Shown here: positions 1-9,380 of the stretch, in pieces
Position numbering within the stretch: position 1 is the stretch's first letter
How the letters are laid out: every line of letters begins with the position of its first letter
Source of the DNA: Promicromonosporaceae bacterium
Lineage (GTDB): Bacteria > Actinomycetota > Actinomycetes > Actinomycetales > Cellulomonadaceae
Reading direction: 5' to 3'
Length of the DNA: 9,812 bases
NCBI GenBank assembly: GCA_009780755.1
Contig: WQZL01000089.1
Location: 1 to 9,812, forward strand
Notes under the pieces: model-generated
The model's database searches: none
Seen by the model: only the letters and a program-made list of their open reading frames with translations
What the model was told of the DNA's origin: nothing
Program-made: the position numbers and the translations under genes

Positions 1-7
1 AACTATC

Positions 8-127
8 CCGAGCCGGACGTCCGTCGTCTTTGTCTGCGTCGAACCGGATGCCTGTCGCGCAAATCAGGTAAAAACTGCGACAGGCATCCGGTTCGACGCA
101 GAAAAAGACGACGGAAGTCCGGTTCGG
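8..127. repeat. Long imperfect palindrome (hairpin), 46-51 bp arms
   Basis: The left arm 13-58 and right arm 77-122 are reverse complements over 46 bp with two mismatches (G19 opposite A116, G32 opposite A103). Extending to 8-58 and 77-127 gives 51 bp with one further mismatch (G12/T123). The loop is 18 nt (59-76). It lies 11 nt beyond the stop of the minus-strand OsmC gene, so RNA read leftward from that gene would fold into this hairpin. It is far longer than a usual intrinsic terminator and neither side ends in a clear T run. It could be a bidirectional terminator, a miniature inverted-repeat element or REP-like unit, or a small structured RNA. The rest of bases 1-137 shows no gene with a start; all three plus frames are open at base 1, and one closes at TAA 69-71, so the 3' end of an upstream gene cannot be excluded. 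Confidence 0.85.
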
Positions 128-137
128 TGTGGGTGGG

Positions 138-584
138 TTAGTTGTGGACTACTACGCCGGTGCGGATGATGGGGGTGGGGTTGGCGATGATGTCGCCGAC
201 GGGGCAGTGGGCCTCGATGTAGGCGGCAAACTTCTCGAACTCCTCCTGACTGTGCGGACCCTCGAAGTGCATCTCGTAGCGCACCTCGGTAAAACCGTTG
301 CGGACATTTGGGTCTTTGCCGAAGAAGCCATCGGTGTTCAGGTCGGCATCGACGGTGACGTGGAAGCCGCGCAGGTCGATGCCCTGGGCCTCGGCAAACG
401 CAAAGGCGACGATGGTTTGGCAGGCGCCGAGCGCGCAAATAACGGCCTCGACCGGGGTCATGCCGGTATCGGTGCCGCCGAGTGCTGGCGGTTCGTCGAT
501 CAGCAATGTGAAGTCGCGAGTAGTGGTCTCGACGCGCATACCGTCGTCGATCTTCTTGGCCTTGGCCGAGAACGTGAGTTCCAT
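138..584 (-). CDS. OsmC/Ohr-family protein (thiol-dependent peroxide-type fold)
   Basis: 148 residues, a normal OsmC-family length. The family are cytoplasmic homodimers; characterised OsmC and Ohr members reduce organic hydroperoxides with two cysteines. Visible marks are the helix segment with GMTPVEAVICALGACQT (41-57), containing the candidate peroxidatic Cys55 with Cys50 nearby, and the second candidate Cys127 in AHCPVGD near the C-terminus, followed by the usual NPTPI segment. The start is the ATG at 584, because AGGGAG lies about 6 nt upstream; an in-frame start at 635 would add 17 residues with no family likeness. It resembles the YhfA-type general OsmC branch more than a true Ohr, so the substrate is uncertain. 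It is divergent from the STAS gene, with no visible partner and no recognisable regulator next to it. The gene ends just before the long palindrome. Confidence 0.85.
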   Translation of the reverse strand: MELTFSAKAKKIDDGMRVETTTRDFTLLIDEPPALGGTDTGMTPVEAVICALGACQTIVAFAFAEAQGIDLRGFHVTVDADLNTDGFFGKDPNVRNGFTEVRYEMHFEGPHSQEEFEKFAAYIEAHCPVGDIIANPTPIIRTGVVVHN

Positions 585-781
585 GTGATCTCCCTCTTGG
601 GTACGAGCCGGATCTCCACTGATCGCGACTTCCACCGCCCATCATCGCAGATCGAGCCATTTCCGTAATCATCATCTGACCGGACGCCCGCATGACAGCA
701 CCAGTTTTGCGACACATCGCGCTGTCTTTGCCAAAAACTCAGCGATTGATGCCCTTTTCGGGGCCAGAACCGTGTACTATC

Positions 782-797
782 GTTATCGAACGGTAAC
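782..797. promoter_or_regulatory. Imperfect 16-bp inverted repeat upstream of the STAS gene
   Basis: GTTATC-GAAC-GGTAAC pairs five of six positions around a 4-nt centre and overlaps the exact CGTT-ATCG-AACG repeat at 781-792. It sits 25 nt before the GTG start at 823 and just after TACTAT (775-780), a weak -10 candidate. I see no -35 at proper spacing. The position suits an operator, but short palindromes occur by chance and no regulator gene is adjacent. The rest of the 585-822 gap must hold the divergent promoters; beyond a distant GACAGC/GCTGTC pair (694-699/721-726) I recognise nothing in it. Confidence 0.3.
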
Positions 798-822
798 ATT
801 GGCGATACGGGAGGACGTGGAC

Positions 823-1137
823 GTGACAATCACGAACCTACGGGTAGGTGGCATCGACCTCGTTCGCAGCTCGGCGGACTCCGTGATCGTTTTGTGGGGC
901 GCCATCGACGCCTCGCTGCGCGGGCAGGCCAGCGGTGCGCTGGCCGGGGCGCTGGCTCGGAACCTGCCGATAGTGGTGGATGTAAGCCAAGTTGACTTCA
1001 TGGATTCCTCCGGTGGGGCCTTCATCATGCAGCTAGCCGCACTTGGCCGAGACGAAGGATTTTCCGTGGAGTTTCGCGATCCGCCGCCAGTGGTCGAATC
1101 GCTCCTGCTGCTGACAGGACGGAAGTATGCCGCCTGA
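823..1137 (+). CDS. STAS-domain protein, anti-sigma factor antagonist-like
   Basis: 104 residues, a single STAS domain with nothing added, the size of SpoIIAA/RsbV-type anti-anti-sigma factors. The diagnostic stretch is PIVVDVSQVDFMDSSGGAF (49-67): a central beta strand, then the DSSG turn that in SpoIIAA/RsbV carries the serine phosphorylated by the partner kinase. By alignment with SpoIIAA that serine would be Ser63, the second of the pair. The protein would bind an anti-sigma factor kinase when unphosphorylated and release it after phosphorylation. The start is GTG 823 because GGGAGG (809-814) lies 8 nt upstream; GTG 817 is only 2 nt away and GTG 772 has no SD. No kinase, phosphatase or sigma factor gene is next to it, so partners must be elsewhere. 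It converges on ppgK with 21 nt between the stops. A non-sigma role (MlaB-like or signalling STAS) is possible. Confidence 0.8.
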   Translation: MTITNLRVGGIDLVRSSADSVIVLWGAIDASLRGQASGALAGALARNLPIVVDVSQVDFMDSSGGAFIMQLAALGRDEGFSVEFRDPPPVVESLLLLTGRKYAA

Positions 1138-1158
1138 TTTCCAGGAGGTGAGCAGCCG

Positions 1159-1941
1159 CTACGACTTAGCCTTCTTAGAAGTTTTCGTTGCCCCGCCGTG
1201 AGCCACTGCGGCTGCCGTGGCCGCGCCGACAATTCCGGCCGCATTGCGTAGCTTGGCCGGAACCACCTTGGCCCGCAGGTTGAGCAGCGGCAGGAACTCC
1301 GTGTGCTTTTTCGAGACGCCACCGCCGATCACGATCACGTCGGGAGAAAGCAGCATCTCAACGGTCTCGAAATAACGCTGTAGGCGCTCGGCCCACGCCT
1401 CGAAGGAGAGTCCCTCGCGCTCCCTGGCTGAGTCCGCCGCCCGGCTCTCGGCGCCCACCCCATCAATCTCTAAATGCCCCAACTCGGTGTTGGGCACCAG
1501 CACGCCATCAACAATCAACGCCGAACCGATGCCGGTGCCAAGCGTGCACACGAGTACCACACCCTTACGGCCCTTCGCGGCCCCATATCGCTGCTCACCG
1601 ATGCCTGCGGCGTCGGCATCGTTGACCGCCGTGACATGACGCCCCGTCACATCACGAAGAAGCGCGGGCAGGTTCACCCCCGTCCACGACTTGTCGAGAT
1701 TAGCAATGAAGCGAACCACGCCGTGATCCATCGGGGCAGGGAAAGCAACTCCGAGAGGCGCCTTCTTCGGTAATTCGAAGGAACCCACCAGCTTGGCAAC
1801 GATATCGGCCACCGCCAGCGGTGTCGAGGTGGCCGGGGTGGGGATGCGCAGCCGCTCGGCGGTTAGCTCGCCGGTTCGTAGATCAACCGGTGCCCCCTTG
1901 ATGCCCGATCCGCCAATATCGATGCCGAAAGCGATGTCCAT
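1159..1941 (-). CDS. ppgK: Polyphosphate glucokinase (ROK family)
   Basis: 260 residues, the usual length for actinobacterial PpgK. It phosphorylates glucose to glucose 6-phosphate in the cytoplasm with inorganic polyphosphate (and often ATP) as donor. Features in order: phosphate-binding loop FGIDIGGSGIKGA (5-17); SWTGVNLP (85-92), typical of PpgK rather than other ROK sugar kinases; VNDADAAG (106-113), with Asp108 the expected catalytic base; second phosphate loop LGTGIGSAL (134-142); ELGHLEIDG (153-161) for sugar contact; and DVIVIGGGVSKK (201-212). The classical ROK zinc-binding cysteine cluster is absent, as in PpgK. The tail is lysine-rich (KTSKKAKS). I chose ATG 1941 because MDIAFGIDIGG is the family N-terminus; the ribosome site is poor (GGAG only 2 nt upstream), and the open frame continuing to 2145 is antisense to glnA2. 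The 37-nt gap to glnA2 means the promoters of this divergent pair must overlap each other or the genes. Confidence 0.92.
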   Translation of the reverse strand: MDIAFGIDIGGSGIKGAPVDLRTGELTAERLRIPTPATSTPLAVADIVAKLVGSFELPKKAPLGVAFPAPMDHGVVRFIANLDKSWTGVNLPALLRDVTGRHVTAVNDADAAGIGEQRYGAAKGRKGVVLVCTLGTGIGSALIVDGVLVPNTELGHLEIDGVGAESRAADSAREREGLSFEAWAERLQRYFETVEMLLSPDVIVIGGGVSKKHTEFLPLLNLRAKVVPAKLRNAAGIVGAATAAAVAHGGATKTSKKAKS

Positions 1942-1961
1942 GACTCCATCTAACACCCGAT

Positions 1962-1969
1962 AAGGGAGG
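1962..1969 (+). promoter_or_regulatory. Shine-Dalgarno site that fixes the glnA2 start
   Basis: AAGGGAGG directly abuts an ATG at 1970 and lies 9 nt before a second in-frame ATG at 1979. Only the second has usable spacing, so translation of glnA2 most likely begins at 1979. Confidence 0.75.
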
Positions 1970-1978
1970 ATGGTTCCC

Positions 1979-3316
1979 ATGAACGCCCAAACTGATCGGG
2001 TACTCGCCCAAGTCGAGGAACGCGGCATCCGGTTTATTCGCCTCTGGTTCACTGACGTACTCGGTACGCTCAAATCGGTGGCTATCACCCGCGAGGAACT
2101 AGAGCAAGCCTTCGATGAGGGCATTGGGTTCGATGGCTCGGCCATCCAGGGCTTAACCCGCGTCTATGAGGCCGACATGTTGGCCAAACCGGACCCGGCC
2201 ACCTTCCAGGTGCTGCCGTGGCGCGGTCAAACCCAGGGCACGGCCCGGATGTTCTGCGACATCCTCACCCCTGACGGCGCTCCCTCCCTAGCCGACCCGC
2301 GCAACGTGTTGCGGCGTGCATTGACCAAGGCCGCAAGCCTTGGATTCTCCCTCTACACCCACCCCGAGGTGGAGTTTTACCTCTTTGAGCAGCAGGCCGA
2401 CCAAGCCGCCGCGCCGATCCCCGTGGATTCAGGCGGATATTTCGACCATGTGGCCCGCGGATCAACGCACGACTTTCGGCGGGCTGCCATCGCCATGCTA
2501 GAGACGATGGGCATCTCGGTGGAATACTCCCACCATGAGGCGGGACCGGGGCAAAGCGAGATCGATCTGCGCTCTGCCGATGCCCTGACTACCGCCGATA
2601 ACCTGATGACCTTCCGCACGCTGGTCAAAGAGATCGCCCTAGAACACGGCGTGTTCGCCACCTTCATGCCCAAGCCGCTGGTCGATCAACCCGGCTCCGG
2701 GATGCACACCCACCTCTCGCTCTTTGAGGGCGACCGCAACGTCTTCCACGATCCGGGCGCACAGTATGGGCTATCCCGCATCGCCCGGCAGTTCATCGCC
2801 GGGCTACTGATACACGCCGCCGAGGTGACCGCCGTGACCAATCAGCACGTCAATTCCTACAAACGGCTCTGGGGTGGCAGCGAGGCACCCTCCTATGTCT
2901 GCTGGGGGCACAACAACCGCTCGGCGTTGGTGCGGGTGCCCATGCACAAGCCCAGAAAAGGCGACTCGGCAAGCATCGAATATCGCGGCATCGACTCGGC
3001 CACCAACCCGTACCTGGCCTTTGCCGTGATGCTAGCCGCCGGGTTAAAAGGCATCGAACAGGGTTATGAACTGCCCGAAGCCACCGATGACGACGTGTGG
3101 AATCTGACGGACGCCGAACGCCGGGCGCTTGGCATCACGCCGCTGCCTCACGATCTAGCCGCCGCCACCGAGGTGATGGAACGCTCCGAACTGGTGGCCG
3201 AAACCCTGGGCGAACACGTCTTCCGCTATGTCCTGGCCAACAAACGTGCCGAATGGGATGAATACCGCGCCCAGGTAACCCCCTGGGAGATCAAGCGATT
3301 TTTGCACCGCTTATGA
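1979..3316 (+). CDS. glnA2: Type I glutamine synthetase-like enzyme GlnA2
   Basis: 445 residues, against about 446 for mycobacterial GlnA2. GSI enzymes are cytoplasmic dodecamers making glutamine from glutamate, ammonia and ATP. Motifs: FDGSAIQG (51-58), metal ligands Glu130 and Glu132 (HPEVEF), Glu187 and Glu194 (GQSEIDLR), His243 in GSGMHTH, NSYKRL (292-297), flap Glu302, and RVPMHKPRKGDSASIEYRG (319-337). Two points matter. The adenylylation tyrosine of bacterial GSI (NLYDLP-type segment) is replaced by Trp374 in DDVWNL, so this protein cannot be the usual GlnE target. The second serine of the DGSS ammonia-site motif is Ala55. Some streptomycete GlnA2/GlnA3 relatives act as gamma-glutamylpolyamine synthetases, so the substrate may not be plain ammonia. 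The gene overlaps glnE by ATGA, implying translational coupling. Naming as the GlnA2 branch rests on sequence likeness recalled plus the glnE neighbour. Confidence 0.9.
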   Translation: MNAQTDRVLAQVEERGIRFIRLWFTDVLGTLKSVAITREELEQAFDEGIGFDGSAIQGLTRVYEADMLAKPDPATFQVLPWRGQTQGTARMFCDILTPDGAPSLADPRNVLRRALTKAASLGFSLYTHPEVEFYLFEQQADQAAAPIPVDSGGYFDHVARGSTHDFRRAAIAMLETMGISVEYSHHEAGPGQSEIDLRSADALTTADNLMTFRTLVKEIALEHGVFATFMPKPLVDQPGSGMHTHLSLFEGDRNVFHDPGAQYGLSRIARQFIAGLLIHAAEVTAVTNQHVNSYKRLWGGSEAPSYVCWGHNNRSALVRVPMHKPRKGDSASIEYRGIDSATNPYLAFAVMLAAGLKGIEQGYELPEATDDDVWNLTDAERRALGITPLPHDLAAATEVMERSELVAETLGEHVFRYVLANKRAEWDEYRAQVTPWEIKRFLHRL

Positions 3317-6300
3317 CTGGGCGCACGATAAGCCTCAATCAACGGCTGCTCCGAGCGGGTCTGCTCGATCTGAGTCGCGCCACCAGGCTGTGGGGCGATC
3401 TGAAGCTGACCGGAGTGCTGCCCGCCGCCGACGAAACGGTACTCGATGCGTTGCGCGATTGCGCCGACCCTGACCTCGCCCTGCTGGGCCTGGTTCGGTT
3501 GGCCGCCAGGGCAGAGGTACGGCCTTGCCTGTCGCAGATGCTGACCGCCCCCGATGGCACGGCTAATTGCACACACCGGCGGCGTCTGCTCGCGGTGCTG
3601 GGTGCCTCTGCGGCACTGGCCGATGAGGTGGTTCGCCATCCCGAGCTGCTAGCCCGGATGAATGAACCCGGCCTGGGCATAGAGCCAGATGTGGTTCGCG
3701 CTGAACTACTGCGCGCGGTCGGCGCCGACCCAGCCGCCGAAAGGCCGATTGCCACGTCACCGGATGCCGTGGTGAGCCTGCGGCGCGCCTACCGCGCCCG
3801 CCTGGCCTGCATCGCCGCCGATGACCTGACCGCCCCAGACCCGTTAGTCGTGATGCCATCGGTTGGTTCGGCGCTCGCCGACCTAGCCGCCGCCGCGCTA
3901 GAGGCGGCACTAGCCGTAGCCCGCGCCCAACACCCAGACCACGCAGCAGCCCGCCTGACCGTGATCGGCATGGGCAAGATCGGTGGGCGTGAACTGAACT
4001 ATGTTTCGGATGTAGACGTGATATACGTGGTTGCCCCTGGAGAGAGAATAGACGGGGAGCAGGTTACTGAGGATGAGGCCATCGCGGTTGGTATCAAGCT
4101 CGCCACCACCCTTCAACAAGTCTGCGAAGACCCAGACAGCGAACCTGCACTCTGGCAGGTAGACATAGGTCTACGCCCGGAGGGCAGGGATGGCTCCCTG
4201 GTTCGCACCCTGCCTAGTCTCGGTGCGTACTATGAGAAATGGGCCGCGGCTTGGGAGTTCCAGGCGCTGTTAAAGGCGCGGCCAGCCGCGGGGGAGGCGG
4301 TACTAGGTCAGGAGTTTAGGGCGGCCATCGACCCGAGCGTATGGCAGGCGGCGAGCCACGAAAGTTTTGTCGCAGACGCGCAGGCGATGCGTCGTCGGGT
4401 TGAATCGAACGTGCCGCGGCATGAGGCGGAACGACAGATCAAGCTCGGGGCCGGTGGGCTGCGCGATGTGGAGTTCACGGTACAACTGCTTCAGCTGGTT
4501 CACGGGCGGACGGATGCCACCGTTCGCGCTGCGGGCACCTTAAATGCCCTTTCCGCGCTGGCCTCGGCAGGTTACGTGGGCCGCGACGCCGCCGAACAGT
4601 TGGCGCAGCTCTATCGATTCCTGCGCGCCCTCGAACACCGCGTTCAGCTATATCAACTTCGGCGAACCCATCTCCTGCCGACGGCCAACGATGACCTGCG
4701 ACGGATCGCTCGTTCGTTGCGATTAACTAATTCCGAGGAGCTGACGGAGGCGTGGCGGGTTGCCCGCCGCGAGGTGCGTGCGCTTCATGAGACGCTGTTC
4801 TACCGACCACTGCTGCCAGCCTTTGCCGGGTTGAGTACGGATGAGGCGAACCTCACCCCTGAGGCCGCCCATGCTCGGCTGTCCGCCATCGGGTTCCGTG
4901 ACCCGGCACAAGCCATGCGACACATTCAGGCGCTAACGAAGGGCACGTCGCGACGGGCTGCCCTGCAACGGCAGCTTCTACCGGTGTTACTCGGTTGGTT
5001 CGCACAGGAGGCCGACCCGGACGCCGGGCTGCTGGCCTTCCGGCGCATCTCCGATGAGGTGGGCGCGGCCCATTGGTACCTAAAGCTACTTCGAGACTCC
5101 GGCTTGGCGGCTAAGCAGCTGGCTCGTGTACTCGCCTCCTCGCAGTACCTTGCCGACGCCTTCGCGGCTTCGCCCAAATCGGTACGGTGGCTAGACGACC
5201 CCGCCGAGCTAGTGCCGCGGGGATTGCTTCGTCTGGCCGATGAGGTGACCGCGCTGCTGGCTAGGGCCGATACCCCTAAGCGCGCGGCGGAGAGGCTGCG
5301 CGCGATCCGGCGACGAGAGTTGGTGCGAGCCGGAGCAGGAGAACTGCTCGGCGTTTTAGACCCAGTGGCTGCCGCCGCAGCGATCTCAGATGTTACCGAT
5401 CTCGCGCTCATCTCCGGTTTGCAAGTGGCAACGGACTCGGCGCTGGCCGAACTCGGCTTCGACACGCCGCCCGCAAACCTGCTGGTGGTGGCTCTGGGAC
5501 GTCTCGGTGGCCGCGAGATGGGTTATGCCTCCGACGCCGATGTGATGTTCGTCTACCAGAGCATCCCCGGCGCAGACTCAGCGGAGGCCGCACGATTCGC
5601 GCTATTGATGGCAGCCCGGCTGCGGGAGTTGTTGGGTGGAGCAGGAACAGAATCGCCCTTGAATGTAGACGCAGATCTACGCCCGGAAGGAAAGCAGGGG
5701 CCGCTGGTGCGCTCCTTGGAGTCCTACGCCGAGTATTACCAGCGCTGGGCCAATGTCTGGGAAGTCCAGGCCCTCCTGCGGGCAAGGCCACTTTCGATAG
5801 TTGACCCGATATCCGCAGCTTCGCCACTCGCCACCCAATTCACCGAACTGATCGATCCGTTGCGCTACCCGCAGGCCGGGCTAGGGGCTGCTAAAGCCCG
5901 AGAGATTCGGCGGCTGAAGGCCCGAATGGAGGCCGAACGGCTGCCCAGGGGCGTCGAACCTCAGCGACATGTGAAGCTTGGCCCTGGCGGGCTGGCTGAC
6001 GTCGAGTGGACGGCTCAACTCCTGCAACTTCGCCACGCCTGCGAAATACCCCGGTTGCGAACTACGTCTACCGTGACGGCCCTGGAGGCCACCGCTGCGG
6101 CTGGCCTGCTCGCCCCCGAGGACGCAACCGCGCTCCTGGTCGCCTGGAACTTCGCCTCTAGGCTGCGGTCGGCGCTCGTGCTGTGGTCGGGCCGAACGTC
6201 GGGTAGCGCCCTGGATGTGCTGCCGCATGACCACCGCGACCTGAACGGAGTAGCCCGCTTGCTCGGCGACGTTGGCACCGGTGAGGAACTGGCAGCGAAC

Positions 6301-6360
6301 TACCTGCGCACAGCCCGCCTAGCCCGAGCAGTGGTAGAGCGCGTGTTCTATGCGGACTGA
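3313..6360 (+). CDS. glnE: Bifunctional glutamine synthetase adenylyltransferase/deadenylylase
   Basis: 1015 residues, against 946 in E. coli and about 994 in M. tuberculosis. The enzyme attaches AMP from ATP to, and removes it by phosphorolysis from, a tyrosine of GSI, turning glutamine synthesis down or up with nitrogen status. It is built as two tandem copies of nucleotidyltransferase plus helical domain. The N-terminal half (deadenylylase in E. coli) has GMGKIGGRELNYVSDVDV (219-236) with metal ligands Asp233 and Asp235, then LGAGGLRDVEF (378-388). The C-terminal half (adenylyltransferase) has ALGRLGGREMGYASDADV (727-744) with Asp741 and Asp743, then LGPGGLADVEW (889-899). Both active sites look intact. 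ATG 3313 overlaps the glnA2 stop (ATGA), so both genes are probably one operon with coupled translation. The 3' end overlaps the convergent YgjV-like gene by 13 nt, and I see no terminator between them. Confidence 0.96.
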   Translation: MTGRTISLNQRLLRAGLLDLSRATRLWGDLKLTGVLPAADETVLDALRDCADPDLALLGLVRLAARAEVRPCLSQMLTAPDGTANCTHRRRLLAVLGASAALADEVVRHPELLARMNEPGLGIEPDVVRAELLRAVGADPAAERPIATSPDAVVSLRRAYRARLACIAADDLTAPDPLVVMPSVGSALADLAAAALEAALAVARAQHPDHAAARLTVIGMGKIGGRELNYVSDVDVIYVVAPGERIDGEQVTEDEAIAVGIKLATTLQQVCEDPDSEPALWQVDIGLRPEGRDGSLVRTLPSLGAYYEKWAAAWEFQALLKARPAAGEAVLGQEFRAAIDPSVWQAASHESFVADAQAMRRRVESNVPRHEAERQIKLGAGGLRDVEFTVQLLQLVHGRTDATVRAAGTLNALSALASAGYVGRDAAEQLAQLYRFLRALEHRVQLYQLRRTHLLPTANDDLRRIARSLRLTNSEELTEAWRVARREVRALHETLFYRPLLPAFAGLSTDEANLTPEAAHARLSAIGFRDPAQAMRHIQALTKGTSRRAALQRQLLPVLLGWFAQEADPDAGLLAFRRISDEVGAAHWYLKLLRDSGLAAKQLARVLASSQYLADAFAASPKSVRWLDDPAELVPRGLLRLADEVTALLARADTPKRAAERLRAIRRRELVRAGAGELLGVLDPVAAAAAISDVTDLALISGLQVATDSALAELGFDTPPANLLVVALGRLGGREMGYASDADVMFVYQSIPGADSAEAARFALLMAARLRELLGGAGTESPLNVDADLRPEGKQGPLVRSLESYAEYYQRWANVWEVQALLRARPLSIVDPISAASPLATQFTELIDPLRYPQAGLGAAKAREIRRLKARMEAERLPRGVEPQRHVKLGPGGLADVEWTAQLLQLRHACEIPRLRTTSTVTALEATAAAGLLAPEDATALLVAWNFASRLRSALVLWSGRTSGSALDVLPHDHRDLNGVARLLGDVGTGEELAANYLRTARLARAVVERVFYAD

Positions 6361-6992
6361 CCGATCGGCAGCACCCAGGTGTCGTCTTTCTGCTGGAATC
6401 CGACGCTGGATAGATACTTGGCGTCCGGCGTCATGTCGGTGGCCAGTTGCAGCTGAGTGAACCCCAACTCGTGGAAGATGCCCGATTGGCGATACACGAA
6501 CTCGCCGGGGGTGAAGTCGCGGAACGGTTTGAACACCCAGTCGAGCAGTACCACGCCCACGCCATCACCCTCGTCGCGAATCTCGACCATGCCCACGGTC
6601 TCATCGGCCTTGACCACCATGAAGGCCAGGCGGCGCTCGTCCTCGCCCGGGATTGACTCGAAACCAGGGGAGAAGGAGGCAATCTCCTGGGCATGGCTGC
6701 GCTGTAGGTGCAGCAGGAAGGCATCGTCGGGGCGAACCTCAACCACCTCGTACACGGCCTCATCGCGACGGGTGCGGTACAGCTTGACCAGCCAGTATGC
6801 GTTGATTATGACTATTGCGGCATTCATAGCGACGAAGGGCCACACGCCGATTATCGCGTTGTAGGCCGTGGCGATCACCGAACCGGTCATGTTCATCCAC
6901 CGGAAGCGCAGCACGCGGGCCACCATGAGCGAGATGACAATCAGCGCTGAGCCGATCCAGCCGATGGTCTCTAGGACGAGGGAGGTTTCCAT
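6348..6992 (-). CDS. YgjV-like membrane protein with a GNAT-like C-terminal domain
   Basis: 214 residues from ATG 6992. Residues 5-70 form three hydrophobic segments (about 5-25, 34-51 and 52-70) resembling the YgjV inner-membrane family: ETIGWIGSALIV, then RFRWMNMTGSVIATAYN and NAAIVIINAYWLVKLYR. Residues 81-214 are soluble and acidic, opening with YEVVEVRPDD and closing with AKYLSSVGF, a layout like the last strands of GNAT acetyltransferases; I see no clear acetyl-CoA loop (Q/RxxGxG/A), so catalysis is doubtful. The role is unknown; a membrane-tethered sensor or modifier is one guess. The start was chosen because the membrane segment begins there; the SD is poor (GGGG abutting the ATG), so a slightly different or leaderless start is possible, and the longer frame to 7100 adds basic low-hydrophobicity residues. 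It overlaps the end of glnE by 13 nt tail to tail and is divergent from hppA. Confidence 0.65.
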   Translation of the reverse strand: METSLVLETIGWIGSALIVISLMVARVLRFRWMNMTGSVIATAYNAIIGVWPFVAMNAAIVIINAYWLVKLYRTRRDEAVYEVVEVRPDDAFLLHLQRSHAQEIASFSPGFESIPGEDERRLAFMVVKADETVGMVEIRDEGDGVGVVLLDWVFKPFRDFTPGEFVYRQSGIFHELGFTQLQLATDMTPDAKYLSSVGFQQKDDTWVLPIGQSA

Positions 6993-7127
6993 CCCCAGAC
7001 CATACGGCCTGCGGCTCACTGATAGCGGTTGCACGGGCGATTTTGAGCCGGAGCGAGCAAAAACGGACCCGGCTATGAGACTCGCGCGGCCATGTGGCAC
7101 GAAGCACTCGTTGAGGAGGCGTATCCT

Positions 7128-7153
7128 GGGCCGCGTTTGTCATCCGCAGGCCC
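7128..7153 (+). promoter_or_regulatory. Hairpin in the hppA upstream region
   Basis: GGGCCGCG (7128-7135) can pair with CGC (7145-7147) and GGCCC (7149-7153), leaving A7148 bulged, with a 9-nt loop. It lies 53 nt before the hppA ATG and, if transcribed, would be a leader hairpin; a weak terminator is the alternative. The rest of the 6993-7206 gap must carry the divergent promoters of hppA and the YgjV-like gene; I could not find a -35/-10 pair with good spacing. Confidence 0.35.
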
Positions 7154-7206
7154 GCTCAAAGAGGGGCGTCCCGCCGCGGTCTATTTTGTTTGGAGCGGTA
7201 GTAACC

Positions 7207-9363
<2,157 letters not shown>

Positions 9364-9380
9364 CCGCCACTTCAGCAGCA

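Noticed and set aside
64..717. Long minus-strand open frame of 217 codons across the OsmC gene
   Set aside because: It is rich in Arg and His, lacks any family motif and is out of frame with the clear OsmC reading frame; a GC-rich shadow.
1130..1148. CCGCCTG and CAGGAGG as a terminator between STAS and ppgK
   Set aside because: Only four continuous pairs, then a mismatch and two more, with no T run; too weak to call.
1148..1198. AGGAGGTG followed by a 16-residue GTG frame after the STAS gene
   Set aside because: The GTG lies inside or directly after the SD-like string, the frame is very short and antisense to the ppgK end, so translation is unlikely.
1942..2145. N-terminal extension of ppgK to 2145
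   Set aside because: It is antisense to glnA2, adds 68 residues without likeness to the family, and the ROK phosphate loop lies right after Met at 1941.
7111..7127. TTGAGG and TATCCT as an hppA promoter
   Set aside because: The two elements are only 5 nt apart instead of about 17; no proper pair was found in the gap.
6868..7206. N-terminal extension of hppA to 6868
   Set aside because: The added 113 residues are basic and non-hydrophobic, overlap the divergent YgjV-like gene, and the ATG at 7207 has an SD and begins the first membrane helix.
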